Below, piece after piece: positions 29,888 to 38,218 of a DNA stretch of 64,000 nt. The stretch lies in NCBI GenBank assembly GCA_964570585.1, contig CAZMYR010000002.1:1-64000 (forward strand), read 5' to 3'. Below the pieces are notes generated by a model. It had not been told where the DNA came from. It did no database searches and saw nothing but the letters and a program-made list of their open reading frames with translations. This DNA is from G020354945 sp964570585. GTDB lineage: Bacteria; Omnitrophota; Gorgyraeia; JABMRG01; JAFGKX01. The number at the start of each line of letters is the position of its first letter. The first letter of the stretch is position 1. Position numbers and translations under genes: made by a program.

Positions 29888-31291
29888 AAGAGTCGAGCGA
29901 AAACGAATCCGAAGTACCATCCGCTGTAAATGAACTACTAATCTATAAAATATAGATAAAGACGCCAACCATTTCAGGGGAATATTTAACGGAATGAATT
30001 TACAATTTATTAAAAAACCAAGAATATCATGACACAATTGTATTTCCTCTTTTGTAAAATTAGGATAGCTGATAACTGCCTTTACTCTTTCAGTATAAAA
30101 TTTTTCATCTGGCAACCAATTATTCTCCTCACAAATTCTCGCTAACGGGGTACCTGGATAGGGGGTAAAAATTTCCGAAGAATGGCCTGCTTTTAAAGGC
30201 AATTTTCGACATAATTTCACTGTATCTAAAAACAGCTCTTTATTCTCAAAAGGAAGCCCTACCATTACCTGGGCATAACAGGATATGCCATGATTGGCGC
30301 ATAAGTTGAAACTATCTATTATTTGTTTATCGGTTATCTTTCTTTTTAAAATAGTCTTTCTAAATCTTTCATTGCCGTGTTCTACCCCCATTATTACCCA
30401 TACAGTTCCTGCTGCTTCTTTTAATAAACTCACCATATCTGAATCTATCGTTCCAGGCCGCAAATTGCATTTAAGTGGATATCTAATCTTCTTTTTGTAC
30501 AGTGTAAAAAATTCATAGAACCATTTTCTGTTGAGAGATATTGTATCGTCATCCAATCTGATATACCCAGATTTGTGTTTCTTTATAGCCGCTATATTCA
30601 ATTCAATCTCTTCAATGGCCTTTTGGGGAGAGCGTTGCCTAAAATAAGAACCTTGGTTTAGATATAAATCGTTTAATGCTTTACTTGAACAATACGAACA
30701 TTCAAATGTACAACCTCTGCTAAATATAAAACCATTTATACAATCAACAGCATCAACTGCTTTCTGGTTATCCAGGCACGTTTTGTCAGGGAATGGTAGC
30801 TCATCAAGATTTTTAATAAGGGGCCTAAGAGTATTTCTAACAATTTTATTTTTTTCTTTAAACCAGAAATTCTTGATTTTAGAGTAGCCCCTTTTATTCT
30901 TAAACGCCTCTGCAAGTTCCAACATGGCAAACTCGCCTTCCCCCCGAACTATGGCGTCTAATGCGGAGATTTCAGAAATACACTCCGGTTTAAAAGTAGG
31001 ATGCTTTCCTCCGCAGACTACGAAACTGTGGGAAATTTCTTTTATCGCTTTTATAATTTCCTTTAGATAATTGAACTGATTGGTTGTTATAGCAAATCCA
31101 ATTATATCCGGTTGTTGTATTTTTACCTTTTCATATAATGAGAGAATATCTTTTCTGTTCTTAAGCGGGATGTAGTCAACCGAATAATGGGCTTGTTTTA
31201 AAACAGCGTATATATAACCTAAGCCGTAGCTATATATCCGTCCTCTCCACTCGGGAAGATTTATTGCAGGATATATCAAAAATATTTTCAT
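29879..31291 (-). CDS. B12-binding radical SAM protein (470 aa)
   Basis: Cytoplasmic radical SAM enzyme with an N-terminal cobalamin-binding (Rossmann) domain. Residues 1-140 carry the B12 fold (DIIGFAITTNQFNYLKE, then VVCGGKHPTF, AIVRGEGEFAMLEL). The [4Fe-4S] cluster motif is Cys194-x3-Cys198-x2-Cys201 (RGCTFECSYC). About 190-400 form the rest of the radical SAM barrel. The cobalamin variant His in the DxHxxG motif is not obvious, as is common in this subgroup, so cobalamin use is unproven. Family members methylate or rearrange unreactive carbons. The setting among glycosyltransferases suggests modification of a sugar or lipid carrier. Its start overlaps the upstream glycosyltransferase by 62 bp. 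Confidence 0.87.
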   Translation of the reverse strand: MKIFLIYPAINLPEWRGRIYSYGLGYIYAVLKQAHYSVDYIPLKNRKDILSLYEKVKIQQPDIIGFAITTNQFNYLKEIIKAIKEISHSFVVCGGKHPTFKPECISEISALDAIVRGEGEFAMLELAEAFKNKRGYSKIKNFWFKEKNKIVRNTLRPLIKNLDELPFPDKTCLDNQKAVDAVDCINGFIFSRGCTFECSYCSSKALNDLYLNQGSYFRQRSPQKAIEEIELNIAAIKKHKSGYIRLDDDTISLNRKWFYEFFTLYKKKIRYPLKCNLRPGTIDSDMVSLLKEAAGTVWVIMGVEHGNERFRKTILKRKITDKQIIDSFNLCANHGISCYAQVMVGLPFENKELFLDTVKLCRKLPLKAGHSSEIFTPYPGTPLARICEENNWLPDEKFYTERVKAVISYPNFTKEEIQLCHDILGFLINCKFIPLNIPLKWLASLSIFYRLVVHLQRMVLRIRFRSTLSF

Positions 31292-32390
31292 TTTTTAAAT
31301 TTTTTACAAAAGCTTCAAACCCTTTAGATGCTTTCATTATTTTTAAGTCTACTAACTGATTGCTATTTTTGAACTGCACTGAACCCGGATAATATGGGTT
31401 AATATCTGGATTTTCAATAATTTGTTCTGCTTGCCCCTTATTCTGCAGGAGCCAGTCTTTTGTCCATCTATTATTCCCATGCTCTCCTATCTTTTTTGCT
31501 TGTGCCAGAGCCCTTGAAAGGAAGTCGGATAGATATCTAAAATGAAATACAGCTCCTTCAATTTCTGATAAATCTGTCCCGAGGACATGGTGCTGCCCTT
31601 GACCTAAGAATATGCCTGGCTTGAATTTTAAAAGGGGGACCTTATCTAAATTAACTCTAACACTGAAAATACGTTCGCGCATACCCCCAGTCATAATACT
31701 GCCCTCCTGCGGGGATAAATGCCTTAATCTGTAATGAGAATCTTTATCAAAATAAGGGCATCTCAACAGAGGATTCTCTCCCTGTTTATATTCAGCCAAC
31801 CTTATCGGTTCATTCGAATACATATCCAAAAGCATAGAGTATAATGCAGTAGAGCCTTCTTTATCTAAAAAATTACACAAACCCCTGATAGAAACCTTTT
31901 CGTAATGGGGATAGATGAAAATTTCATCAGCATCTACGACTAAGCACCAATGGCCCCTCCCGTATTTACCCAATAGAACCCTTATCCATTCAACGCCGCA
32001 ATTATACTTTCCATAACTTTCATTTATTTTAAAAACATGAGTGTTTTTTCTGGATAATAAAAAAGATACAGTTCCGTCAGTCGAGCCATTATCAATAACA
32101 AAGAATCTGTTGACACCCATCCTGGAATAATATTTGAAAATATAGGGCAGACGTAAAGATTCATTCCGGACAACCATAAACAGCCTTATTTCATCAGGGG
32201 CATGAGGTACTCGGACAGAATCAAGCTTACGGAGCTTTATAATTATTCTTATAGTTCTTAGGAGACGATGAAATCCATTCTTAAAAACCCAAGCCTTCCA
32301 TACAAAATCCTTCCCAAAAACTAAGAGCCTCCAAAAGAGGTTCTTAGAATATCTTTTTCCTTCTATTTTTTGCCTTAAGTTTTTAAACAT
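31230..32390 (-). CDS. GT92/GT2-like glycosyltransferase, paralogue A (386 aa)
   Basis: Glycosyltransferase of the Glyco_tranf_2_4/GT92-like type. Residues 1-60 are a basic, aromatic-rich leader (MFKNLRQKIEGKRYSKNLFW) also present on three neighbouring genes. The GT-A core follows: EIRLFMVVRNESLRLPYIFKY, then FFVIDNGSTDGT, and the DxD-type segment LVVDADEIFIYPHYE. The distal half (from about 220) is probably acceptor-specific. Positions 31741-32384 are identical in DNA to 33461-34104 in paralogue B, while the C-terminal halves differ strongly. The last 20 residues lie in the overlap with the radical SAM gene and may not be conserved. Confidence 0.88.
   Translation of the reverse strand: MFKNLRQKIEGKRYSKNLFWRLLVFGKDFVWKAWVFKNGFHRLLRTIRIIIKLRKLDSVRVPHAPDEIRLFMVVRNESLRLPYIFKYYSRMGVNRFFVIDNGSTDGTVSFLLSRKNTHVFKINESYGKYNCGVEWIRVLLGKYGRGHWCLVVDADEIFIYPHYEKVSIRGLCNFLDKEGSTALYSMLLDMYSNEPIRLAEYKQGENPLLRCPYFDKDSHYRLRHLSPQEGSIMTGGMRERIFSVRVNLDKVPLLKFKPGIFLGQGQHHVLGTDLSEIEGAVFHFRYLSDFLSRALAQAKKIGEHGNNRWTKDWLLQNKGQAEQIIENPDINPYYPGSVQFKNSNQLVDLKIMKASKGFEAFVKNLKNENIFDISCNKSSRVERTDI
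31741..32384 (-). repeat. 644-bp perfect duplicate, copy A
   Basis: Line-by-line comparison shows no difference from 33461-34104 (constant offset 1720). Identity stops abruptly at both ends, within the coding sequences of the two glycosyltransferases. It covers the 5' half of each gene (N-terminal leader and GT-A core). Confidence 0.95.
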
Positions 32391-32393
32391 TTT

Positions 32394-33044
32394 TCATTTA
32401 TTTACAATTATTGCCTTTTTTCTAATACACCACTGCGTGCTGTTATCCAAATAAATGATTTCGTAATTATGTTTTTTTATAAACTCTTTAACTGCCTTAT
32501 AAACTCCATGATGTATATGCTTTGGATAAGGGAAAAAATCATGTCCGGCAATAAAACCTTCTTCCTTTACTTTATCTTTTAAAATTTCTAATTCTTTTTT
32601 ACATTGTTCATAACTATGGCAGGTATCTAAATAAACCCAGTCGAAATAGCGATTTGGAAATCTTTTTAAAGCAAATAAATCATTATCAATGTGAAAGGCG
32701 CATACCTTATTTTTATCATACTTCTTAACAATTCTCTTCGCTTCCTCAAAGGTTTCTCTGGTTTTAAGTTTCCCGAAATTATCGCAAGGGGTGTTCCACG
32801 AAAAATATTCCCCCCTTACTTTCCACCAGCCATCTATCAAATATAATTTTTTCGGTTGAATAACTTTTAGAATATATTTTGAGAACTCCCCTTTAAAAAC
32901 TCCTATTTCAGCACCAATTGAATTCTTTGGTAAAATTTTAAGGAATTTTGCCCTTCCTTTACCGCTTGGTTTTTTAAGCAAAGAATACAAAAATTTCCAG
33001 ATAAAATTTAATTTTTGTCTTAAGTTCTTAAACATTTTTTGCAT
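32394..33044 (-). CDS. SAM-dependent methyltransferase with shared leader (216 aa)
   Basis: Class I methyltransferase of the Methyltransf_24 type. Motif I is GAEIGVFKGEFS (about 44-55), followed by KKLYLIDGWW and FDWVYLDTCHSYEQCKKEL. This pattern is common in enzymes that methylate sugars during or after glycan assembly. The first residues MFKNLRQKLN repeat the leader of the adjacent glycosyltransferases although the rest is unrelated. The start may be at 33044 or at 33035, where the leader begins; both overlap the preceding gene. It separates glycosyltransferase paralogues A and B, so the two flanking genes could be a duplication around it. Confidence 0.87.
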   Translation of the reverse strand: MQKMFKNLRQKLNFIWKFLYSLLKKPSGKGRAKFLKILPKNSIGAEIGVFKGEFSKYILKVIQPKKLYLIDGWWKVRGEYFSWNTPCDNFGKLKTRETFEEAKRIVKKYDKNKVCAFHIDNDLFALKRFPNRYFDWVYLDTCHSYEQCKKELEILKDKVKEEGFIAGHDFFPYPKHIHHGVYKAVKEFIKKHNYEIIYLDNSTQWCIRKKAIIVNK

Positions 33045-34110
33045 TTTTCACAAACAATTCAAACCCATCAGATGTTTTCATTATTTTTAAATCCACTAAT
33101 TGATTGCTACTTTCGAATTTTATTGAATTTTGGTAATATAGATTAATACCGGGGTTTTCGGTTATTCTTTTTGCATATTCTTTATATTCTATGGCCCCCT
33201 CCCAATGTTCTTCTCTTTTTAGTTCTTCTAGAACTCGTGGGATGAAGTCAGATGCATATTTAAAATGAAATACAACTCCTTCGATTTTTGATAAGTCTAC
33301 CCCAGGAGTATAGTGCTGACCTACCGTCAAAGAAATTCGAGGGGTAAATTTTAAAAGAGGAACTTTACTTAAAGAAGACGTAGTAACACCAAAGACGCGT
33401 TTGCGCATACCACCCACGCAGCCATATCTCGGTATTGGACCCCCAGCCCGGTAATGGGTATCTTTATCAAAATAAGGGCATCTCAACAGAGGATTCTCTC
33501 CCTGTTTATATTCAGCCAACCTTATCGGTTCATTCGAATACATATCCAAAAGCATAGAGTATAATGCAGTAGAGCCTTCTTTATCTAAAAAATTACACAA
33601 ACCCCTGATAGAAACCTTTTCGTAATGGGGATAGATGAAAATTTCATCAGCATCTACGACTAAGCACCAATGGCCCCTCCCGTATTTACCCAATAGAACC
33701 CTTATCCATTCAACGCCGCAATTATACTTTCCATAACTTTCATTTATTTTAAAAACATGAGTGTTTTTTCTGGATAATAAAAAAGATACAGTTCCGTCAG
33801 TCGAGCCATTATCAATAACAAAGAATCTGTTGACACCCATCCTGGAATAATATTTGAAAATATAGGGCAGACGTAAAGATTCATTCCGGACAACCATAAA
33901 CAGCCTTATTTCATCAGGGGCATGAGGTACTCGGACAGAATCAAGCTTACGGAGCTTTATAATTATTCTTATAGTTCTTAGGAGACGATGAAATCCATTC
34001 TTAAAAACCCAAGCCTTCCATACAAAATCCTTCCCAAAAACTAAGAGCCTCCAAAAGAGGTTCTTAGAATATCTTTTTCCTTCTATTTTTTGCCTTAAGT
34101 TTTTTGGCAT
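33028..34110 (-). CDS. GT92/GT2-like glycosyltransferase, paralogue B (360 aa)
   Basis: Sister of the enzyme at 31230-32390. Residues 3 to about 216 are identical to it: the same leader, FFVIDNGSTDGT and LVVDADEIF motifs. After DKD-x-HYR the two diverge: here THYRAGGPIPRYGCVGGMRKRVFG, there SHYRLRHLSPQ. They stay related but with many changes to the C-terminus (SNQLVDLKIMK is shared near the end). One catalytic module with two different distal halves suggests the same donor sugar used on different acceptors. The start reads MPKNLRQ rather than MFKNLRQ because identity ends at 34104. Confidence 0.88.
   Translation of the reverse strand: MPKNLRQKIEGKRYSKNLFWRLLVFGKDFVWKAWVFKNGFHRLLRTIRIIIKLRKLDSVRVPHAPDEIRLFMVVRNESLRLPYIFKYYSRMGVNRFFVIDNGSTDGTVSFLLSRKNTHVFKINESYGKYNCGVEWIRVLLGKYGRGHWCLVVDADEIFIYPHYEKVSIRGLCNFLDKEGSTALYSMLLDMYSNEPIRLAEYKQGENPLLRCPYFDKDTHYRAGGPIPRYGCVGGMRKRVFGVTTSSLSKVPLLKFTPRISLTVGQHYTPGVDLSKIEGVVFHFKYASDFIPRVLEELKREEHWEGAIEYKEYAKRITENPGINLYYQNSIKFESSNQLVDLKIMKTSDGFELFVKNAKNV
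33461..34104 (-). repeat. 644-bp perfect duplicate, copy B
   Basis: Identical to 31741-32384 in the same orientation. The absence of even silent changes, beside strongly diverged 3' halves, indicates a very recent duplication or gene conversion limited to this tract. Confidence 0.95.
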
Positions 34111-34142
34111 TTTATTTAGGTATTCCCATCAAAAATAAGCTT

Positions 34143-35054
34143 TTATGCCACTTCTTTACAATTATTCTTTGCTATATTAAATCTTCTGATAGCTTCTGAT
34201 ATAGAATTATACTGCCTCCACCAACCCATTTTTCTATTTATTTCACTTTGCCGTGTTTGATATAATTCATATCGTTTGAGAACATAGTTCAAGTCAATGT
34301 ACTTATAGTGCAATAATTTTAATTCCCCAGAACTGTCAACAACTATTTTTCCTACTGGATTGGCACGATGGCATCCGTACTGGTAGTTTATTTTATAAAT
34401 TGCATTTGGATTAAATATACAAGGTTTACAATAGTTCTTGTTGAATATACCTAACTTTATTTCGTCATAGACCATACCAGGGAATGTTGGCAATGTTTCT
34501 GAGAACATATCAAAACCTAAAGGGATGGGAACAGTAATCCCTTTTTTTTTACACACCCTTAAATATTCAATTAAATTTTTATGCCATAAAATTTCATCTA
34601 TATCGACAACAGCAACCCAATCAGCTAAACCTCTACTTTTTTCCCATTCATTATTTTTAATTCGAAGACAAATATCTTCTCTAATTTTACCGGCAGTATC
34701 AAATTGTATTAATTTCGTCTTTGGGAAATTTTTAATTATAGCTACAGAATTATCATCGGACATGTTGTCATATATAAAAATTTTGTCTGCTATATTAGAA
34801 TAGTGCCTTAAGAAATATGGTAATAGTATCTCTTCGTTCCAGCAAACTGCATAAACATGAATTATTAACTGTGCAGAAAAACATCTTCGAGCTCGCCAGA
34901 AACTTCCTCTAAGTGAAAAATCGGCACGTTGCATCAGAGATTGTCCTATGCGATGGATAATCCAAAGCAAATCTTTCCAGAAAACTAAACTCTGCCAAAA
35001 AAAATTCTTTGAATTCCTTTTTTCTTCTATTTTATTTCTTAGTTTTTTAAACAT
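34143..35054 (-). CDS. GT2-like glycosyltransferase with shared leader (303 aa)
   Basis: Glycosyltransferase of the Glyco_tranf_2_4 group, more distant from paralogues A and B. The leader MFKKLRNKIEEKRNSKNFFW is clearly homologous to theirs. The GT-A core has IIHVYAVCWNEEILLPYFLRHY, KIFIYDNMSDDNS and the DxD motif in WVAVVDIDEILWH (metal and nucleotide-sugar binding). The C-terminal part contains LLHYKYIDLNYVLKRYELY, typical of this group. Its stop lies 32 bp before paralogue B and its start overlaps the next gene by 8 bp, so it belongs to the same transcription unit. Confidence 0.87.
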   Translation of the reverse strand: MFKKLRNKIEEKRNSKNFFWQSLVFWKDLLWIIHRIGQSLMQRADFSLRGSFWRARRCFSAQLIIHVYAVCWNEEILLPYFLRHYSNIADKIFIYDNMSDDNSVAIIKNFPKTKLIQFDTAGKIREDICLRIKNNEWEKSRGLADWVAVVDIDEILWHKNLIEYLRVCKKKGITVPIPLGFDMFSETLPTFPGMVYDEIKLGIFNKNYCKPCIFNPNAIYKINYQYGCHRANPVGKIVVDSSGELKLLHYKYIDLNYVLKRYELYQTRQSEINRKMGWWRQYNSISEAIRRFNIAKNNCKEVA

Positions 35055-36075
35055 TTTTCCATTTAATCAATTTAAATATTTCAGAATCTGCAATTTTCCT
35101 TTTTGGTTGGATTTGCTTTCGTAGTGTCAGGGTTTTTTTAAAGTTTGCAATATTCCAAATTAAGGCTCTTGTTGGTATAAAAACATATTTAAATCTTGTG
35201 CAGAACCCAAGGTTTTTAACTAAAGGGACTAATCTAAAATTTTCTATTTTTCTGTTAAGTAAATATCCTATAGAGAAGTAAGTATAATTTATGAATAATA
35301 ATGGAATAATTTTTATTAGTGTTTTTAACTCATAGTTTTTAATTACTGTGCAAAGTCCATTTCTTTTACAAAGATAAGTCTTTTGTAAAGCATATTTTTT
35401 CCAAGAAGCACCAAATTTATGATATACAATTGCTTTTTCTGCAAATATTATTTTATAGCCAAAAAGATTCGCTCTCCAGCCCCAATCTAAATCCTCATTG
35501 TAAGCAAAATACCTGTCATCAAAAAGTCCAATCTCATTTAAGGATTCTGTTTTTAAAAGCATTGCTGCTCCACAAGCAAAGATTACTTTTTTAGGAAATC
35601 TCTTAATATCTTCTCTCCTTTTAAACATATTAATACCATAGCCGTCTCCTATTATTGTAGAAGTTGCGCCCTGGCTATTTATTATTTCTGGATTGTCATA
35701 AAATAGTATATTTGAAGCAACTGCAGCTATGTTTGATTCAGATTCAATTGCTTTAATTAAATATTTTAACCAATTTTTGTCAACTTTTGTATCATTATTA
35801 AGAAGAGCAATGTATTTTGGATTATAATTTTCTATACAGTATTTAACTCCGTTATTAATCGCATGAGCAAACCCATAATTTCTGTCAAGGCATAGTATGT
35901 CAATATCAAGTCCTGGCAAATCTTTTACATATTGAACACTTTTGTCTTTAGAGGCATTATCAATAAAAACCGTCTTAATCTCTTTGTAAGATTGTTTAGC
36001 CAAAGAGGTTAAACAATCTTTTAAATGCTGTTGCCCATTAAAATTAGGGACTAAAATTGTTGTCTTGTATTTCAT
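35047..36075 (-). CDS. GT2 glycosyltransferase, rhamnosyltransferase-like (342 aa)
   Basis: Inverting GT-A enzyme of family GT2. The N-terminal nucleotide-binding strand is TTILVPNFNGQQHLKDCL, with FIDNASKDKSVQYV. The DxD-like motif is ALLNNDTKVDKNWL, and the acceptor-side motif is FAYNEDLDWGWRANLFG (ED-x-D-x-x-W/x-R). Members with this layout often add rhamnose or other deoxysugars to O-antigen-like chains, but the sugar cannot be read from the sequence. It overlaps the GT4 gene upstream by 4 bp, indicating a tight operon. Confidence 0.9.
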   Translation of the reverse strand: MKYKTTILVPNFNGQQHLKDCLTSLAKQSYKEIKTVFIDNASKDKSVQYVKDLPGLDIDILCLDRNYGFAHAINNGVKYCIENYNPKYIALLNNDTKVDKNWLKYLIKAIESESNIAAVASNILFYDNPEIINSQGATSTIIGDGYGINMFKRREDIKRFPKKVIFACGAAMLLKTESLNEIGLFDDRYFAYNEDLDWGWRANLFGYKIIFAEKAIVYHKFGASWKKYALQKTYLCKRNGLCTVIKNYELKTLIKIIPLLFINYTYFSIGYLLNRKIENFRLVPLVKNLGFCTRFKYVFIPTRALIWNIANFKKTLTLRKQIQPKRKIADSEIFKLIKWKNV

Positions 36076-37133
36076 TTTTCAATCTGCTTTATAATTCTCT
36101 TGATAAAAACTTTTGTATCATATTTTTTCGCCTGTCTTATGCAGGCGTCTTTATATTTTTCAGGACCTTTGCCTATTTCCCTAATAGCTTGGATTAATTT
36201 TTCCTCATCAATATCATCAATCAGTTTTCCTGTGACGCCGTCAATAACAGTTTCTTTATAGCCTCCCTCATTTGGTGCAATTACCGGCTTCCCTGAAGCC
36301 ATTGCCTCAACAGGGGCCATGCCAAAATCTTCATCTCTTGTAGTTGTTATAAAGCCTTTACAATTTGCGTATAAATCAGCTATTTTTTTTCTGTCGAATA
36401 CTGGCCCTGCAAAAATTATATTTTTCGTAGAATTTCTTTTAAGGTTCTCAAAATAATCCTTAAATTCTTTAGAACTGTCTCCGACTATCATTAACTGTTC
36501 AGTTCGGATTTTACGGAATGTTTTTATTATTAGTTCAATTCTCTTATAAGGGTCGATTCTACTAACAGATAACCAATAGTTTTTATTAGGGCCGTATTTA
36601 AATTCGCCTATAGCCACAGGATGATTTACAATATTGCAACTTCTCTTGTAATATTTCTTAATTCTTTCCTTTACGGTATAGCTTGGTGCAATAATCTTTT
36701 GAATATTTTTAACCGCTTTTTTATCAAAATATATTTGTATTTCTTTAATCGGTTGTTTAATTATATTAAGTAAGCCTTTTTTAAAATGTCGTAAATCATA
36801 CAATCCCCTTAAGGGACTAAAACAGTACCACAAATTTGGAGAATGATTCTTTGAAGCATAAATTGAGTAAGAACCTCCCAAAATATATAAGCCATAACCG
36901 GCAATTTTTATAAATGAAAATCTTAGTTGGGTTAAAATCTGTTTTAGGTATTTTATATTTAGCACAGACCCCACCGATTTAATTCTGATATCAGAAAAAC
37001 CCATTTCCCGGATTTTGTTCCTGTTAATATTTGTAGTGAAAATAGTTGCATTGAAGCCTCTGGCCATATACAGCAAAGTTATTTCTGCCCCTCCGATTTC
37101 GTCAAAGTAATCGTGAAAAATAGCAATTTTCAC
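36072..37133 (-). CDS. GT4 glycosyltransferase, paralogue 1 (353 aa)
   Basis: Retaining GT-B glycosyltransferase of family GT4. The N-terminus MKIAIFHDYFDEIGGAEITLL carries the glycine-rich acceptor/donor loop. YWLSVSRIDPYKRIELIIKTF and the donor motif DEDFGMAPVEAMASGKPVIA (E-x7-E) mark the C-terminal domain. The last 80 residues are nearly identical to those of the next gene because 227 bp are duplicated without change. The start overlaps the paralogue's stop by 4 bp. Confidence 0.92.
   Translation of the reverse strand: MKIAIFHDYFDEIGGAEITLLYMARGFNATIFTTNINRNKIREMGFSDIRIKSVGSVLNIKYLKQILTQLRFSFIKIAGYGLYILGGSYSIYASKNHSPNLWYCFSPLRGLYDLRHFKKGLLNIIKQPIKEIQIYFDKKAVKNIQKIIAPSYTVKERIKKYYKRSCNIVNHPVAIGEFKYGPNKNYWLSVSRIDPYKRIELIIKTFRKIRTEQLMIVGDSSKEFKDYFENLKRNSTKNIIFAGPVFDRKKIADLYANCKGFITTTRDEDFGMAPVEAMASGKPVIAPNEGGYKETVIDGVTGKLIDDIDEEKLIQAIREIGKGPEKYKDACIRQAKKYDTKVFIKRIIKQIEK
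36133..36359 (-). repeat. 227-bp perfect duplicate in GT4 paralogue 1
   Basis: Identical to 37188-37414 (offset 1055). It encodes the C-terminal donor-binding segment. Sequence on both sides is similar but differs, so the perfect tract stands out as a conversion patch. Confidence 0.93.
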
Positions 37134-38209
37134 CGAAGCTGTTCCTTTATTTTGTCAATAAAAACTTTTGTATCAAACTTTTTTGCTTGTCTTATGCAGG
37201 CGTCTTTATATTTTTCAGGACCTTTGCCTATTTCCCTAATAGCTTGGATTAATTTTTCCTCATCAATATCATCAATCAGTTTTCCTGTGACGCCGTCAAT
37301 AACAGTTTCTTTATAGCCTCCCTCATTTGGTGCAATTACCGGCTTCCCTGAAGCCATTGCCTCAACAGGGGCCATGCCAAAATCTTCATCTCTTGTAGTT
37401 GTTATAAAGCCTTTGCAGTTTGCATATAAATTAGTTAGTTGTTTATGCTCAATCCAGCTTATGATTTCTATATTTTTTGGTTTTATTAATTTAATGCGAT
37501 TTGCATAGGCTTGGAAATGTTTAGATTTTTCATATGAACCTACAATAACAAGTTTTTCATTGGGTAATTTTTGGAAAGCTTTTATTTGGATATCGATTCT
37601 CTTGTGATAAAAAAGCCTATTAACAGAAAACCAATAGCCCCCTGTTTCTTTATAATAATATTTTGATGTTTCAACAGGAGGATTAATTACTACCGCCTCT
37701 TTTTTCAGATATTTTTTGATTCTTTCTTTAGTATTCTCTGAATTGCAAATTATTTTATCAACATGCCTAACATATTTTTTATTAAGATAGCGATTATATC
37801 CAACCCAGATATCGAAAATCCAGCGCAGGGGAAAGGGAACAATATTTTGTCTCGTATATCTGTACAAATCCCAGATTTCTCTTATCGGTGAATGGGCATA
37901 CCATAAATTGGGCTTATTATTGACTGCGCCAGACATTGCCCAATCACCATCAATAATATAAAAATCATACATTATTCCCAGATTAAGTTTTCTGAATTTC
38001 CTCAAAGTTTCTTGATGCCTAAAGGGCGCGTTTATCGGTATTTTCCCGATTGATTTTAGTTTTATATCAGGAAAGCCCATTTTTCTGATTTTATCTTCAT
38101 CTATGTTTGTAGTATAGAAATCCGCATTTAATTCTCTTGCCAATGTCAAGCCAACTATCTCCGCTCCTCCAATATTGTCCATGAAATTATGAAATACTGC
38201 TATTTTCAT
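37130..38209 (-). CDS. GT4 glycosyltransferase, paralogue 2 (359 aa)
   Basis: Second GT4 enzyme of the tandem pair. It starts MKIAVFHNFMDNIGGAEIVGL and has GGYWFSVNRLFYHKRIDIQIKAF, then LYANCKGFITTTRDEDFGMA and the same donor-binding tail as paralogue 1. The N-terminal two thirds are clearly homologous but much less similar than the tail, so acceptor specificity probably differs while the donor may be shared. It lies 9 bp after the polyprenyl-phosphate GT2 gene in the same operon. Confidence 0.92.
   Translation of the reverse strand: MKIAVFHNFMDNIGGAEIVGLTLARELNADFYTTNIDEDKIRKMGFPDIKLKSIGKIPINAPFRHQETLRKFRKLNLGIMYDFYIIDGDWAMSGAVNNKPNLWYAHSPIREIWDLYRYTRQNIVPFPLRWIFDIWVGYNRYLNKKYVRHVDKIICNSENTKERIKKYLKKEAVVINPPVETSKYYYKETGGYWFSVNRLFYHKRIDIQIKAFQKLPNEKLVIVGSYEKSKHFQAYANRIKLIKPKNIEIISWIEHKQLTNLYANCKGFITTTRDEDFGMAPVEAMASGKPVIAPNEGGYKETVIDGVTGKLIDDIDEEKLIQAIREIGKGPEKYKDACIRQAKKFDTKVFIDKIKEQLR
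37188..37414 (-). repeat. 227-bp perfect duplicate in GT4 paralogue 2
   Basis: Exact match of 36133-36359 in the same orientation, covering the E-x7-E donor region. Confidence 0.93.
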
Positions 38210-38218
38210 TTTTTGTTC

